This document shows, in pieces, positions 46,800-54,491 of a DNA stretch of 64,000 nt. Source of the stretch: Janibacter limosus NBRC 16128. Lineage in GTDB: Bacteria; Actinomycetota; Actinomycetes; Actinomycetales; Dermatophilaceae. Location: the NCBI RefSeq assembly GCF_001570985.1, contig NZ_BCSS01000005.1, forward strand, positions 1 through 64,000, written 5' to 3'. Position numbers and translations under genes: made by a program. How positions within the stretch are numbered: position 1 is the stretch's first letter; each line of letters starts with the position of its first letter. Below the pieces are notes generated by a model. That model was not told the origin of the DNA, ran no database searches, and was given only the letters and a program-made list of their open reading frames with translations.

Positions 46800-46970
46800 A
46801 TGGACACCATCACCACGATGACGATCGACCCGTCCCAGGCTGCCCTCGCGCACTCCGCCGGTTTCATCGGCGGCGTCGCCGGCATCTTCACCGACCGTGG
46901 CCGAGCTCTGGCCATCGATCCGAAGACCCCCTTCGTCGTGGACCCGCGCCCTGCGAGACCTCCCGTCTAG
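46800..46970 (+). CDS. Upstream ORF (leader peptide) of whiB7, 56 aa
   Basis: ATG at 46800 follows a strong GAGGAGG with proper spacing; the peptide begins MDTITTMTIDPSQAALAH and ends ARPPV. It sits in the 5' leader between promoter and whiB7, followed at once by hairpins. In mycobacteria translation stress in a whiB7 uORF prevents premature termination. The peptide probably acts through its translation, not as a product. Confidence 0.75.
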   Translation: MDTITTMTIDPSQAALAHSAGFIGGVAGIFTDRGRALAIDPKTPFVVDPRPARPPV

Positions 46971-47033
46971 ACAGACGGACTCAGGTCCTCCTCCAGGCCG
47001 CGGCATCCCACACACCGGGAACCGCGGCCTTTG
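46963..47033 (+). terminator. whiB7 leader attenuator
   Basis: Two hairpins follow the uORF. CCGTCT-AGAC-AGACGG (46963-46978) spans the uORF stop codon. AGGCCGCGG (46995-47003) pairs perfectly with CCGCGGCCT (47022-47030), followed by TTGTC: a terminator ahead of whiB7. CCGTGGCC inside the uORF (46895-46902) can pair, with one G-U, to GGCCGCGG of the terminator's left arm, a possible antiterminator. Confidence 0.7.
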
Positions 47034-47094
47034 TCGTGTCCCCACACCACCGCTCATCAGCACCGCACCACACGTTCACACAGGAGACCCCGAC

Positions 47095-47364
47095 TTGACT
47101 GCCTTGACCACCCACCCACCGATACAGCGCCTCACGCCCTGCCAGGCGGAGGAGCCCGAGATCTGGTTCGCCGAGACGCCCGCCGGCGTCGAGTACGCCA
47201 AGGACCTCTGCGGCAACTGTCCCTTCCAGCAGATGTGTCTCGAGGGCGCCCTCGAGCGCCGCGAGCCGTGGGGCGTCTGGGGCGGCGAGCTCTTCGACGC
47301 CGGACGCGTCATCCCCCGCAAGCGGCCGCGAGGCCGCCCTCGCAAGCACCCGATCCCCGCATGA
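47095..47364 (+). CDS. whiB7: WhiB family transcriptional activator WhiB7
   Basis: 89 aa. Fe-S ligands Cys16, Cys39, Cys42 and Cys48; the WhiB turn EPWGVWGGE; and the C-terminal AT-hook RGRPRK that marks WhiB7. It binds the primary sigma factor and activates intrinsic drug-resistance and stress genes. The start is TTG at 47095 with AGGAG 8 nt upstream; no ATG or GTG fits. Its stop overlaps an ATG (47361) of a short downstream frame. Confidence 0.93.
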   Translation: MTALTTHPPIQRLTPCQAEEPEIWFAETPAGVEYAKDLCGNCPFQQMCLEGALERREPWGVWGGELFDAGRVIPRKRPRGRPRKHPIPA

Positions 47365-47390
47365 GCGACACCCGTGAGGAGGTGACCGCA

Positions 47391-47519
47391 ATGAAGTTCC
47401 TGAAGCTGCCCCGTCTGCGTCCCGCGGACCGGCCCCTGGCCTACGTGCCCGATGTCGACCGTCGTCTGGAGCAGGCACGACGTGCCGACCCCCGACCCGC
47501 TCACCTGAGCTTTCGATGA
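47391..47519 (+). CDS. Small basic protein, 42 aa, downstream of whiB7
   Basis: MKFLKLPRLRPADRPLAY start, rich in Arg and Pro, no known family. A perfect GAGGAGG (47376-47382) lies 8 nt upstream of ATG 47391. The frame is also open from an ATG at 47361 overlapping the whiB7 stop, but the RBS favours the internal start. A rho-independent terminator follows 24 bp later, so it is the last gene of the whiB7 unit. Confidence 0.6.
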   Translation: MKFLKLPRLRPADRPLAYVPDVDRRLEQARRADPRPAHLSFR

Positions 47520-47542
47520 GCACCCTGATCGGTCTCGACCAG

Positions 47543-47575
47543 AGGCCCCACCCGATGCCCCGGGTGGGGCCTTTT
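47543..47575 (+). terminator. Rho-independent terminator of the whiB7 unit
   Basis: AGGCCCCACCCG (47543-47554), 6-nt loop, CGGGTGGGGCCT (47561-47572), then TTT. Confidence 0.9.
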
Positions 47576-47614
47576 GGCGTTCTGGCCGAAGGGAGACGTG
47601 GCAGGCTTGCGGGC

Positions 47615-48190
47615 ATGGCCACCTCCCTTCGCATCGCCCAGGACGAGACCGCCGACGAGCTGCTCTCGTCCGACCCCTTCGCGCTGCTGCTCGGCATGCT
47701 CCTCGACCAGCAGTTCCCCATGGAGCGTGCCTTCGCCGGGCCGGCGAAGGTCAAGGAGCGTTTCGGCAACCTCGACCCGGCGCAGCTCGCCGACGCCGAG
47801 CCCGAGGCCTTTGCCGACCTGTGCTCCACGCCGCCGGCCGTGCACCGGTACGGACGCTCGATGGCCGGACGCATCCAGGCCGTGGCCGCCGTGGTGCGCG
47901 ACGAGTACGACGGTGACGTGACACGGATCTGGACCGGTGTCGAGACTGCCGAGGTCGTCAAGCGACTCAAGGCGCTGCCCGGCTTCGGCGACCAGAAGGC
48001 ACGCATCTTCGCCGCACTCCTCGGCAAGCAGCTCGACGTGCGGCCCGACGGCTGGCGTGAGGCGATCGGCCCCTATGCCGAGGACGGCTCGCGCCGCTCG
48101 GTCGCCGATGTCACCGATGAGACCTCGCTGCAGGAGGTCCGGGACTTCAAGAAGGCGGCGAAGGCACAGGCCAAGGCAGCCAAGGGCTGA
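47615..48190 (+). CDS. HhH-GPD family base-excision repair protein
   Basis: 191 aa. Helix-hairpin-helix glycosylase-like protein (LLLGMLLDQQFPMERAF near residue 20; ALPGFGDQKARIFAALL hairpin near 128-144). The catalytic Lys/Asp of Nth or MutY is not obvious and there is no Fe-S loop, so this is the small actinobacterial HhH-GPD type of uncertain substrate. The ATG at 47615 (MATSLRIAQDETADEL) is preferred to the upstream frame that runs through the terminator. Confidence 0.85.
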   Translation: MATSLRIAQDETADELLSSDPFALLLGMLLDQQFPMERAFAGPAKVKERFGNLDPAQLADAEPEAFADLCSTPPAVHRYGRSMAGRIQAVAAVVRDEYDGDVTRIWTGVETAEVVKRLKALPGFGDQKARIFAALLGKQLDVRPDGWREAIGPYAEDGSRRSVADVTDETSLQEVRDFKKAAKAQAKAAKG

Positions 48191-48220
48191 CGCAGATCGC
48201 CCGCACGACCGTGAGGGAGC

Positions 48221-49537
48221 TCAGTCCTGGGCGGGGGCGAAGCCGGGCAGCAGGCGCTCCATCGACCCACGGGCCGGGACGGTCGCGCCGAGCTGGCTGA
48301 GCACGCCGGTGGCGCCGACGAAGACACGGTGGATCATGGCGTACTCGCGGGGCATGTTCATCCGCAGACCGGTGGCGAACTCCGGTGCGCGCAGGTCCGT
48401 GACCCCCTGGGCCGCGCCGCGCAGCCACTCACGGGTGAAGGCGTGCTCCGGCTCGCGCAGCGGCTCGATGAAGGGGAGGACGTAGGCCAGCACCTGGTCG
48501 GCGTCGACCTCGATGCCCGGCAGGACGAAGCCCTCGCTCCGCAGTCCGTCGAGGACTCCCTGCGCGTCACCGGCGAGGGCGTGCCGCACGAGCTCGCCGA
48601 TGATCGGGGGGATCCCCCCGGGCAGCCGGGCGACGGCACCGAAGTCGAGGACCCCCAGGCGACCATCGGGCGTGAGGCGGAAGTTGCCCGGGTGCGGATC
48701 GGCGTGGAGCAACCCGGCCCGTCCCGGCCCGTCGAGGAGGAACTCGAGATAGAGCTGGCCGACGCGATCTCGCACGTCCTGCTCACCCTGGCGGATGACC
48801 TGGCTGAGCGAGGCGCCCTCGAGCCACTCACCGACGAGCACGTGCCTGGTCTGGAGGACGACATCGGGCACGGCGACGTCGGGGTCATCGCGGAAGGCCT
48901 CGGCGAAGGCTCGCTGGTTGGCGGCCTCGAGGCCGTAGTCGAGCTCCTCGTCGGCAGCCGCGAGAAGCTCGTCGGTGACCGGCTTGATGTCGACGGCCGG
49001 CATCCACGTCGTCGCGACGCGGGCGAGTCGGGCGATCTGCTGCAGGTCCGAGCGCAGCGCCTTGTCGGCGCCGGGGTACTGCACCTTGACCGCGACGATC
49101 CGTCCGTCCGCGGCGACACCTCGGTGGACCTGGCCGATGGAGGCCGCCGCGACGGGGGTGTCCTCGATGTCGACCTCGTCGCGCCACCGGGCGCCGAGAT
49201 CGCGAGCGAGGATCTCGTGGACCTCGGGCGTCGACATCGGTGGCGCGGCGTCCTGCAGCCGCACGAGCATCTCCCGGTAGGGCTCGACGAAGTCCTCCGG
49301 CATTGCTGCCTCGAGCACCGAGAGGGCTTGGCCGACCTTCATCGCGCCGCCCTTGAGGGAGCCCAGGACGGTGAAGAGCTGCTCCGCGGTGCGCCGCTGG
49401 ATCTCCTCGTTGACGACCTCCGCAGGGGTGCCGGTCAGGCGCCGGCCCATGCCACGTGCGCTGCGCCCGGCATGGCCGAGCGGCAGGGAAGCGAGCCGCG
49501 CGGCACGGCCGGCGGCTCCTCGTGGGATCTGGCTCAC
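48221..49537 (-). CDS. ABC1/UbiB-family atypical kinase
   Basis: 438 aa. UbiB/ADCK signatures: KxGQ motif (GGAMKVGQALSVLE), Ala-rich loop (PVAAASIGQVHRG), VAVKVQYPG with the ATP Lys, DEELDYGLEAANQ, HADPHPGNFRL and VLDFGAVARL. Family members act as ATPases affecting isoprenoid-lipid or quinone metabolism. Counterpart of mycobacterial Rv3197 next to whiB7. GTG start at 49537 overlaps the stop of the upstream gene. Confidence 0.9.
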   Translation of the reverse strand: MSQIPRGAAGRAARLASLPLGHAGRSARGMGRRLTGTPAEVVNEEIQRRTAEQLFTVLGSLKGGAMKVGQALSVLEAAMPEDFVEPYREMLVRLQDAAPPMSTPEVHEILARDLGARWRDEVDIEDTPVAAASIGQVHRGVAADGRIVAVKVQYPGADKALRSDLQQIARLARVATTWMPAVDIKPVTDELLAAADEELDYGLEAANQRAFAEAFRDDPDVAVPDVVLQTRHVLVGEWLEGASLSQVIRQGEQDVRDRVGQLYLEFLLDGPGRAGLLHADPHPGNFRLTPDGRLGVLDFGAVARLPGGIPPIIGELVRHALAGDAQGVLDGLRSEGFVLPGIEVDADQVLAYVLPFIEPLREPEHAFTREWLRGAAQGVTDLRAPEFATGLRMNMPREYAMIHRVFVGATGVLSQLGATVPARGSMERLLPGFAPAQD

Positions 49538-50439
49538 CCCGCCATTGTGTCTCCCCACCCTGAGTGGTGTCTGGACCCCCTCCGGGGCGTGGGTGTCGCA
49601 CCGGCTCCTGCGGCATCGGCGGGGCTGCCGCACTCGGGGCAGCCGGGGTGCGCCGGCCACCGGTGTCGCTCGAGGGTCGGGCCGGGGGTCGCGACCTCGA
49701 AGGACCACTCGGGCATCGTCAGCCGTCCCGCGACGTGGTCGAGGACGAGCGCGGTGGTCAGGCCGGCGGCGACCAGCCGGAGCGCGGGTAGCCCGTCGGC
49801 GGGCTCCGGGCCGGTGACCCGGGGACGGATGAGCTGGGCACGCAGGTGCGGCCAGTCGGGGTCGACGCTCATGCGAGTGAGGTCGAGGCAGTAGAGGCAG
49901 GGCCGTCCACCCGGGGTGATGATCGGACCGATGCTGGCGTGGTCCGGCTGGCACCACAGCGGCAGGACCGGAGTGCCGGCGGCGAGCCACGGCTGCGCTG
50001 CGGCTGGGTCCGCAGGCGCGGGAGAGACGATGACGGCCAGGTCGGGGCAGCCGCCCTCGCCACCGGCACGCACCCGGGTGACACCCACCTGCTCACCCTG
50101 TCGGAGGACATCGGTGAGCAGCGCGGGGAGTGCCCCGGACCCGACGACCGCGACCGACGGCAGATGATCGGTCACGACGGGGGAGAGCAGGCCGCGGGCG
50201 ATGAGCCGGTCGAGCACGTCCGTGGCACGGCCCGGCTCGATCCCCTCCAGCGACGCCGTGGTGAGCGCCTCCGTCAACGCGCGCTCGGGATCCAGCGCGG
50301 CCAGCCAGCGGACCTCGGCGTCGGTGAGCCCGATGAGGCGCACCGAGCGCGGCCCGACACCGAGCTGCACGCTCCCGTCCGGCCGACGAAGGGGGCGCAG
50401 CCGCGCCCCGCGTGGGGGAAGGGGTGGTGAGTGCATCAT
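49534..50439 (-). CDS. E1/cyclodehydratase-like protein (TOMM leader-binding-like), orphan
   Basis: 301 aa. An N-terminal winged-helix-like region (GLTDAEVRWLAALDPE) and a Rossmann-like core (SVAVVGSGALPALLTDVL) precede a zinc site formed by PCLYCLDL and GCPECG. This layout is the ThiF/Ocin-ThiF-like partner of YcaO cyclodehydratases. No YcaO, precursor peptide or dehydrogenase is nearby, and mycobacteria keep a similar gene at the same place (Rv3196), so it is probably a housekeeping derivative. ATG at 50439. Confidence 0.7.
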   Translation of the reverse strand: MMHSPPLPPRGARLRPLRRPDGSVQLGVGPRSVRLIGLTDAEVRWLAALDPERALTEALTTASLEGIEPGRATDVLDRLIARGLLSPVVTDHLPSVAVVGSGALPALLTDVLRQGEQVGVTRVRAGGEGGCPDLAVIVSPAPADPAAAQPWLAAGTPVLPLWCQPDHASIGPIITPGGRPCLYCLDLTRMSVDPDWPHLRAQLIRPRVTGPEPADGLPALRLVAAGLTTALVLDHVAGRLTMPEWSFEVATPGPTLERHRWPAHPGCPECGSPADAAGAGATPTPRRGSRHHSGWGDTMAG

Positions 50440-50530
50440 CGCTCGCTCGGTCAGCAGGGGTCGGTGACCTCCACTGTGGCGGAGTCCGCGCCCACGCGCC
50501 GACGGTCATCCACAGGTCTGCGGGGCGGGG

Positions 50531-51079
50531 TCAGCGCCCCAGGGCGATGAGCTCGCGGATCGAGTCCTCGGTGTCGGGTGGCAGGGCGTCGATCGGCCAC
50601 CACGCGACGTCCAGCGACTCCTCGGAGACGACCGGGTCGCTCCCGGCGGCCGCGACCGCGACCCACCGCAGGTCGAGGTGCTCGGTGCAGCGGGAGAAGC
50701 CCGACCCGAGGGCGTGCCGGTCCAGCTGTGCCAGCTCCGGCCGCAGGGTCAACGCCCCCTCCGGCAGCCCCGACTCCTCGACCGCCTCGCGCAGCGCGGC
50801 CGCGGCGCCGGACGGGTCGCTCGCCTCGATGTGCCCGCCGAACTGCAACCACCGACCGACCTTGCGGTGCAGGGTCAGCAGCACCCGCTCGCCCGCCTCG
50901 TCGATGACGAGGCAGGAGGCGGTGAAGTGCGCCGGCGGGCCCGCCTTGGCGCTCGCGTCCTCGTGGGCGTCGAGATGGGCCAGGTAGTCCTGCCTCAGTT
51001 GCTCCTGCGCCGCCGAGGGCGCGCTCCACCCGGTGAGGAGCGAGCGCAGGTCAGCGTCGAGGCGGGCGTGGGTGCTCAC
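50531..51079 (-). CDS. Nudix hydrolase
   Basis: 182 aa. Nudix box GGHIEASDPSGAAAALREAVEESG-type (spaced over residues ~80-103; slightly longer spacing than the canonical GX5EX7REUXEEXGU). Unknown nucleotide or pyrophosphate substrate. The GTG at 51079 overlaps the stop of the metalloprotease-like gene. The 91-bp gap to the next leftward gene holds nothing notable. Confidence 0.85.
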   Translation of the reverse strand: MSTHARLDADLRSLLTGWSAPSAAQEQLRQDYLAHLDAHEDASAKAGPPAHFTASCLVIDEAGERVLLTLHRKVGRWLQFGGHIEASDPSGAAAALREAVEESGLPEGALTLRPELAQLDRHALGSGFSRCTEHLDLRWVAVAAAGSDPVVSEESLDVAWWPIDALPPDTEDSIRELIALGR

Positions 51080-52542
51080 GATGCGCGTGGTGAGTCAGGG
51101 CCGGAGCCGCTGGAACCCTGTCCGCTGTCCCCGCCCGAGCCCCCTTCGTCCGCCTCGCGCAGGATCGACTCGAGGGCCGCGTCGAGCTCGGCGCTCTCCG
51201 AGGACCCGCCCGCAGCGGTGCGCTCGACGAAACCCAGCACGTCGTCGAGATCGGTGCCCGTGGGCGCGACATCGGGGTGGGCCCACACGGCATCGCGACC
51301 GGTAGCACCGACGCGCTCCTCGAGGGCGGCGAAGAGGTTGGCCGCATCGCGCAGTCGTCGCGGCCGCAGCTCGAGGCCGACGAGCCCGGCAAAGGTCTTC
51401 TCCGCCGGACCACCCGTCGCCCGACGCCGCCGGATGGTCTCGGTCATGCCCGCGGTGTGCGGCAGGTGGTCGCGGGTCGCGGAGGCGGCGACGTGGTCGA
51501 CCCAGCCCTCGACGAGAGCCAGCCAGGTCTCGAGCTGGACGAGTGCATGCCGTTGTGGCGCAGTGGGGCTCGGGTTGAGGAAGCCGCCGGTGAGCGCGTC
51601 CTGCAGCGCCGCCGGGTCGGACGGGTCGACCTCGCGCACGGCGGCATCGATGGCGTCGGTGTCGATGGCGATGCCCCGGGCGTAGGACTGCACGGCCGCG
51701 AGGATCTGCGGACCGATCCACGGCACGGCGGTGAAGAGACGCATGCGGGCTGCCTCGCGGGCGGCCAGGTGCAGCCACACCTCGTCGAGCGTGACGTCCA
51801 GCCCCTCGGCGAAGCCCGCGACATTGCCCGGCAGCAGCGCCACCTGCGTCGTGAGCAGCGGGACGCCGACCTCGGTCGCGGTGAGCGTGTCGGAGGAGAG
51901 CGTGCCCACGGCCTCGGCGGTCTGCCCCGTGATGAGGGTGGAGGCCATCGTGTCGACGAAGGGAGCCAGCTGCTGCTTGAGCATCGACAGGTCCATCCCG
52001 GCGGGCAGGCCCATCGCCTGCAGGTCGGGGGCGTCGGCATCGCCGAGGCGCGCGGTCATCGAGTCGCGGATCGCGGCGGACAGCCCGTCGGCGACCGGGT
52101 CGACGAGCGAGGCCCACACGGGCATCGTCGCCTCGACCCACTGCGCGCGCGACAGGGCGGCACCGGTGAGCGCGGGGGCCTCGAAGTCGGTCACCTGGTC
52201 CAGCCACATCGAGGCGACGCGCACGGCCTGCTCGGCGAGGTCGCGCTCGCGAGCGCCCATCTCGTGGTCCTCGGACTCGGCCTGCTCCTGCGCGGCGGCG
52301 GTCGCGGCGGCGACGTCCACGCCCTTGCGCTGGGCGCCGGGGGTGAACATCGTCTTGATCTGGGAGGTCATGGCGGCCACCTGGGCGGGGTCGGCATCGG
52401 CGATGCCCATGGCCTTCAGCTGCTCGACGAGCTGGGGCGGCAGGTCACGCCCACCGTTGAGGTCCCGGAAGATCTTCATGATCTCCGGGGGGAGCCCGTC
52501 GTCCCCGGGGGAACCGGCTGGGGTGCTGGGGTCGTTGCTCAC
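51076..52542 (-). CDS. Zinc-dependent metalloprotease-like protein (DUF2342 family)
   Basis: 488 aa. It has the family's features: Pro/Asp-rich N-terminus, long helical core, DEVWLHLAAREAARMRLF in mid-protein (residues ~255-272) and a hydrophilic Ser/Gly/Asp tail. In homologues the mid-protein motif, as I recall, ends in REAAH; here it reads REAAR, so a supposed metal-ligand His may be lost. Mycobacterial counterpart Rv3195. Proteolytic activity is unproven. Confidence 0.82.
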   Translation of the reverse strand: MSNDPSTPAGSPGDDGLPPEIMKIFRDLNGGRDLPPQLVEQLKAMGIADADPAQVAAMTSQIKTMFTPGAQRKGVDVAAATAAAQEQAESEDHEMGARERDLAEQAVRVASMWLDQVTDFEAPALTGAALSRAQWVEATMPVWASLVDPVADGLSAAIRDSMTARLGDADAPDLQAMGLPAGMDLSMLKQQLAPFVDTMASTLITGQTAEAVGTLSSDTLTATEVGVPLLTTQVALLPGNVAGFAEGLDVTLDEVWLHLAAREAARMRLFTAVPWIGPQILAAVQSYARGIAIDTDAIDAAVREVDPSDPAALQDALTGGFLNPSPTAPQRHALVQLETWLALVEGWVDHVAASATRDHLPHTAGMTETIRRRRATGGPAEKTFAGLVGLELRPRRLRDAANLFAALEERVGATGRDAVWAHPDVAPTGTDLDDVLGFVERTAAGGSSESAELDAALESILREADEGGSGGDSGQGSSGSGPDSPRAS

Positions 52543-52633
52543 GTCGGCGTCTCGTCTCTTCCTGAGAGGATGTCCTGTCCTTCAACCCAACCACGACTGG
52601 CCCCGGATGGTTCCCTCCGGGGCAGGAGGTCCC

Positions 52634-53728
52634 GTGACCGACCCGGTCCACACCGTCCCGCGCAGCGAGCGCATTGCCCGATGGATCCTCGCCGTGGCCT
52701 TCGTCATCCTCGTCGTCGTCATCGCGGGCATGCTCATCAAGGTGCCCTATGCCGTGGAGCGCCCCGGCCCGGCCACGGACACCCTGGGCACGCTCGACGA
52801 CGGAACCCAGCTCGTGCAGGTGTCGGGGGCCAAGAGCTACCCGACGGAGGGTGCCTTGTACTTCACGACGGTGCGCGTGCTGGGTGGCCCGGAGCGGCAC
52901 ATCACCGGCTGGGAGTGGGTCATGGGCCACCTCGACAGCAACTCCAGGGTCCTGCCGGAGGAGCAGGTCTTCCCGCAGGACACCTCCGAGGCGGAGATCG
53001 AGGAGATGAATGCCGCCCAGATGCAGGGCTCGCAGAAGACCTCGATCGCCGTCGGCATGCGCAGCACCGGGGCCAAGGTCCCGCAGACCAACCTCGTCGG
53101 CTCGATCGCCAAGGGGTTCCCGGCCTCCGGCAAGCTGGAGCTCGAGGACGAGATCATCTCCGTCGACGGCAAGAAGACCACGACGGTCGAGGACGTCGTC
53201 GACGGCATCTCCGACCGCAAGGCCGGGGACAAGGTCATCGTCGCGGTGCGCCGGGACGGCACGCAGCGTGAGGTCACGGTGACGACGGCCGACCTCGGCG
53301 GTGGCCGCGCGGGTGTCGGCATCGGCGTCGAGGCGAAGTACGACTACCCCTTCGAGGTGCGCATCGACGCCGGCAATGTCGGCGGGCCCAGCGCCGGGAT
53401 GATGTTTGCGCTCGCGGTCCGCGATCGGCTCACCCCGGGTGCGATGACCGGCGGCGAGCAGATCGCCGGCACCGGCACGATCGACGACTCCGGCACCGTC
53501 GGCCCGATCGGCGGCATCGCGCAGAAGATGGTCGGCGCTCAGCAGAGCGGAGCCACGTGGTTCCTGGCCCCGGAGAGCAACTGCGGCGATGTCGTCGGGC
53601 ACGTGCCGGAGGGGCTGGGTGTGGTGCCGGTCGGCGACTTCACCGACGCCAGCGACACGGTCGAGTCCATCGCGAAGGGGGACACCGCGGACTTCCCGAC
53701 GTGCGAGGACGTCGTCAAGGCCAGCTAG
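52634..53728 (+). CDS. Membrane-anchored PDZ and Lon-like (S16) protease
   Basis: 364 aa. N-terminal signal anchor (residues ~15-37, WILAVAFVILVVVIAGMLI), PDZ domain (~150-215, GSIAKGFPASGKLELEDEII) and Lon-type peptidase domain with Ser253 in GGPSAGMM and Lys298 in IAQKMVG. The 45-residue spacing fits the Lon dyad. No AAA module. It acts outside the membrane face. GTG 52634 follows GGCAGGAGG. Mycobacterial counterpart Rv3194c. Confidence 0.92.
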   Translation: MTDPVHTVPRSERIARWILAVAFVILVVVIAGMLIKVPYAVERPGPATDTLGTLDDGTQLVQVSGAKSYPTEGALYFTTVRVLGGPERHITGWEWVMGHLDSNSRVLPEEQVFPQDTSEAEIEEMNAAQMQGSQKTSIAVGMRSTGAKVPQTNLVGSIAKGFPASGKLELEDEIISVDGKKTTTVEDVVDGISDRKAGDKVIVAVRRDGTQREVTVTTADLGGGRAGVGIGVEAKYDYPFEVRIDAGNVGGPSAGMMFALAVRDRLTPGAMTGGEQIAGTGTIDDSGTVGPIGGIAQKMVGAQQSGATWFLAPESNCGDVVGHVPEGLGVVPVGDFTDASDTVESIAKGDTADFPTCEDVVKAS

Positions 53729-53751
53729 GTCCTGCGCGGCGGCGCACTCGT

Positions 53752-53828
53752 ACTGCAGTTCGTCACGTGACGCGCTGCCTGCCCCCGGAAAGTCGGGCTT
53801 TCGCCCCCTTCGTCATGGGAACTGCAGT
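53752..53828. repeat. Nested inverted repeats between converging genes
   Basis: Outer ACTGCAGTTC (53752-53761) with GAACTGCAGT (53819-53828). Inside lie palindrome CGTCACGTGACG (53761-53772) and GAAAG-5-CTTTC (53788-53802). It fills the 130-bp gap between the Lon-like and PPA1309-like genes and probably terminates both. Confidence 0.65.
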
Positions 53829-53858
53829 CCGACAACGCGGGGGGACTCGGGGCGCGGG

Positions 53859-54446
53859 TCAGTCCTTGAGCGTCTCGCGCAGCGCGTGGACGAGGCCGGG
53901 GGCGATGTCCTCGCCGGTGGCGACGCGGTCGTCGCGGTCGTTGGCTCGCTGGCGCAGCAGGCAGACGGCGCGCCCGTCGCGGTGGACGGCGACGAGCAGA
54001 CGGACGTCTTCGCGCTGGGGGTGCTCTGCGAGTGCGTCGACGGCTGCGGTCGGGTCCTGCGGCAGGTCGCGCTCGGCGCCCGGCGGGATGACGATGCGCT
54101 CGACGGCCAGGGCGACGCCGTCGACGGAGTCGGGCCAGGCCATCCTGCCGAGCAGTGACTCGAGGTTGGCGGTGCGCGGCAGGTCCTCCTGCTCGATGGC
54201 GCTCAGCGCCCCGGGGGCCTGGTCGGCGGCGCTGTCGAGCGACGCGGCCAGCTGCGGCTCGGCGGCGATGAGCGCGGCGGTGTCGACGAGGGCGAAGACG
54301 CGCGGATTCTGGTCCCACCCGGCCGAGGCGACGTGGCGTTCGGTCTCGAGGGCAGCGACGGCCAGCGGCTCGGCCGTGGGGGTGCTGTCGCTGGGAGAGC
54401 TGTCGTGGGGGGCGCTGGCGGATGACGAGTCGGGCACGAGGACCAT
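53859..54446 (-). CDS. PPA1309 family protein
   Basis: 195 aa conserved actinobacterial protein of unknown function. Recognisable segments: VAALETERHVASAGWDQNPR, FALVDTAALI, VDGVALAVERIVIPP and EDVRLLVAVHRDGRAVCLLR. An N-terminal Ser/Pro/Asp-rich stretch of ~30 residues is likely flexible. It is divergent from the UPF0182 gene with a 45-bp gap, as is usual for this pair. Confidence 0.85.
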   Translation of the reverse strand: MVLVPDSSSASAPHDSSPSDSTPTAEPLAVAALETERHVASAGWDQNPRVFALVDTAALIAAEPQLAASLDSAADQAPGALSAIEQEDLPRTANLESLLGRMAWPDSVDGVALAVERIVIPPGAERDLPQDPTAAVDALAEHPQREDVRLLVAVHRDGRAVCLLRQRANDRDDRVATGEDIAPGLVHALRETLKD

Positions 54447-54491
54447 GCTGCCCTACGCCGCCACAGGTGCGATGGGTACGGTGTCCCCACC

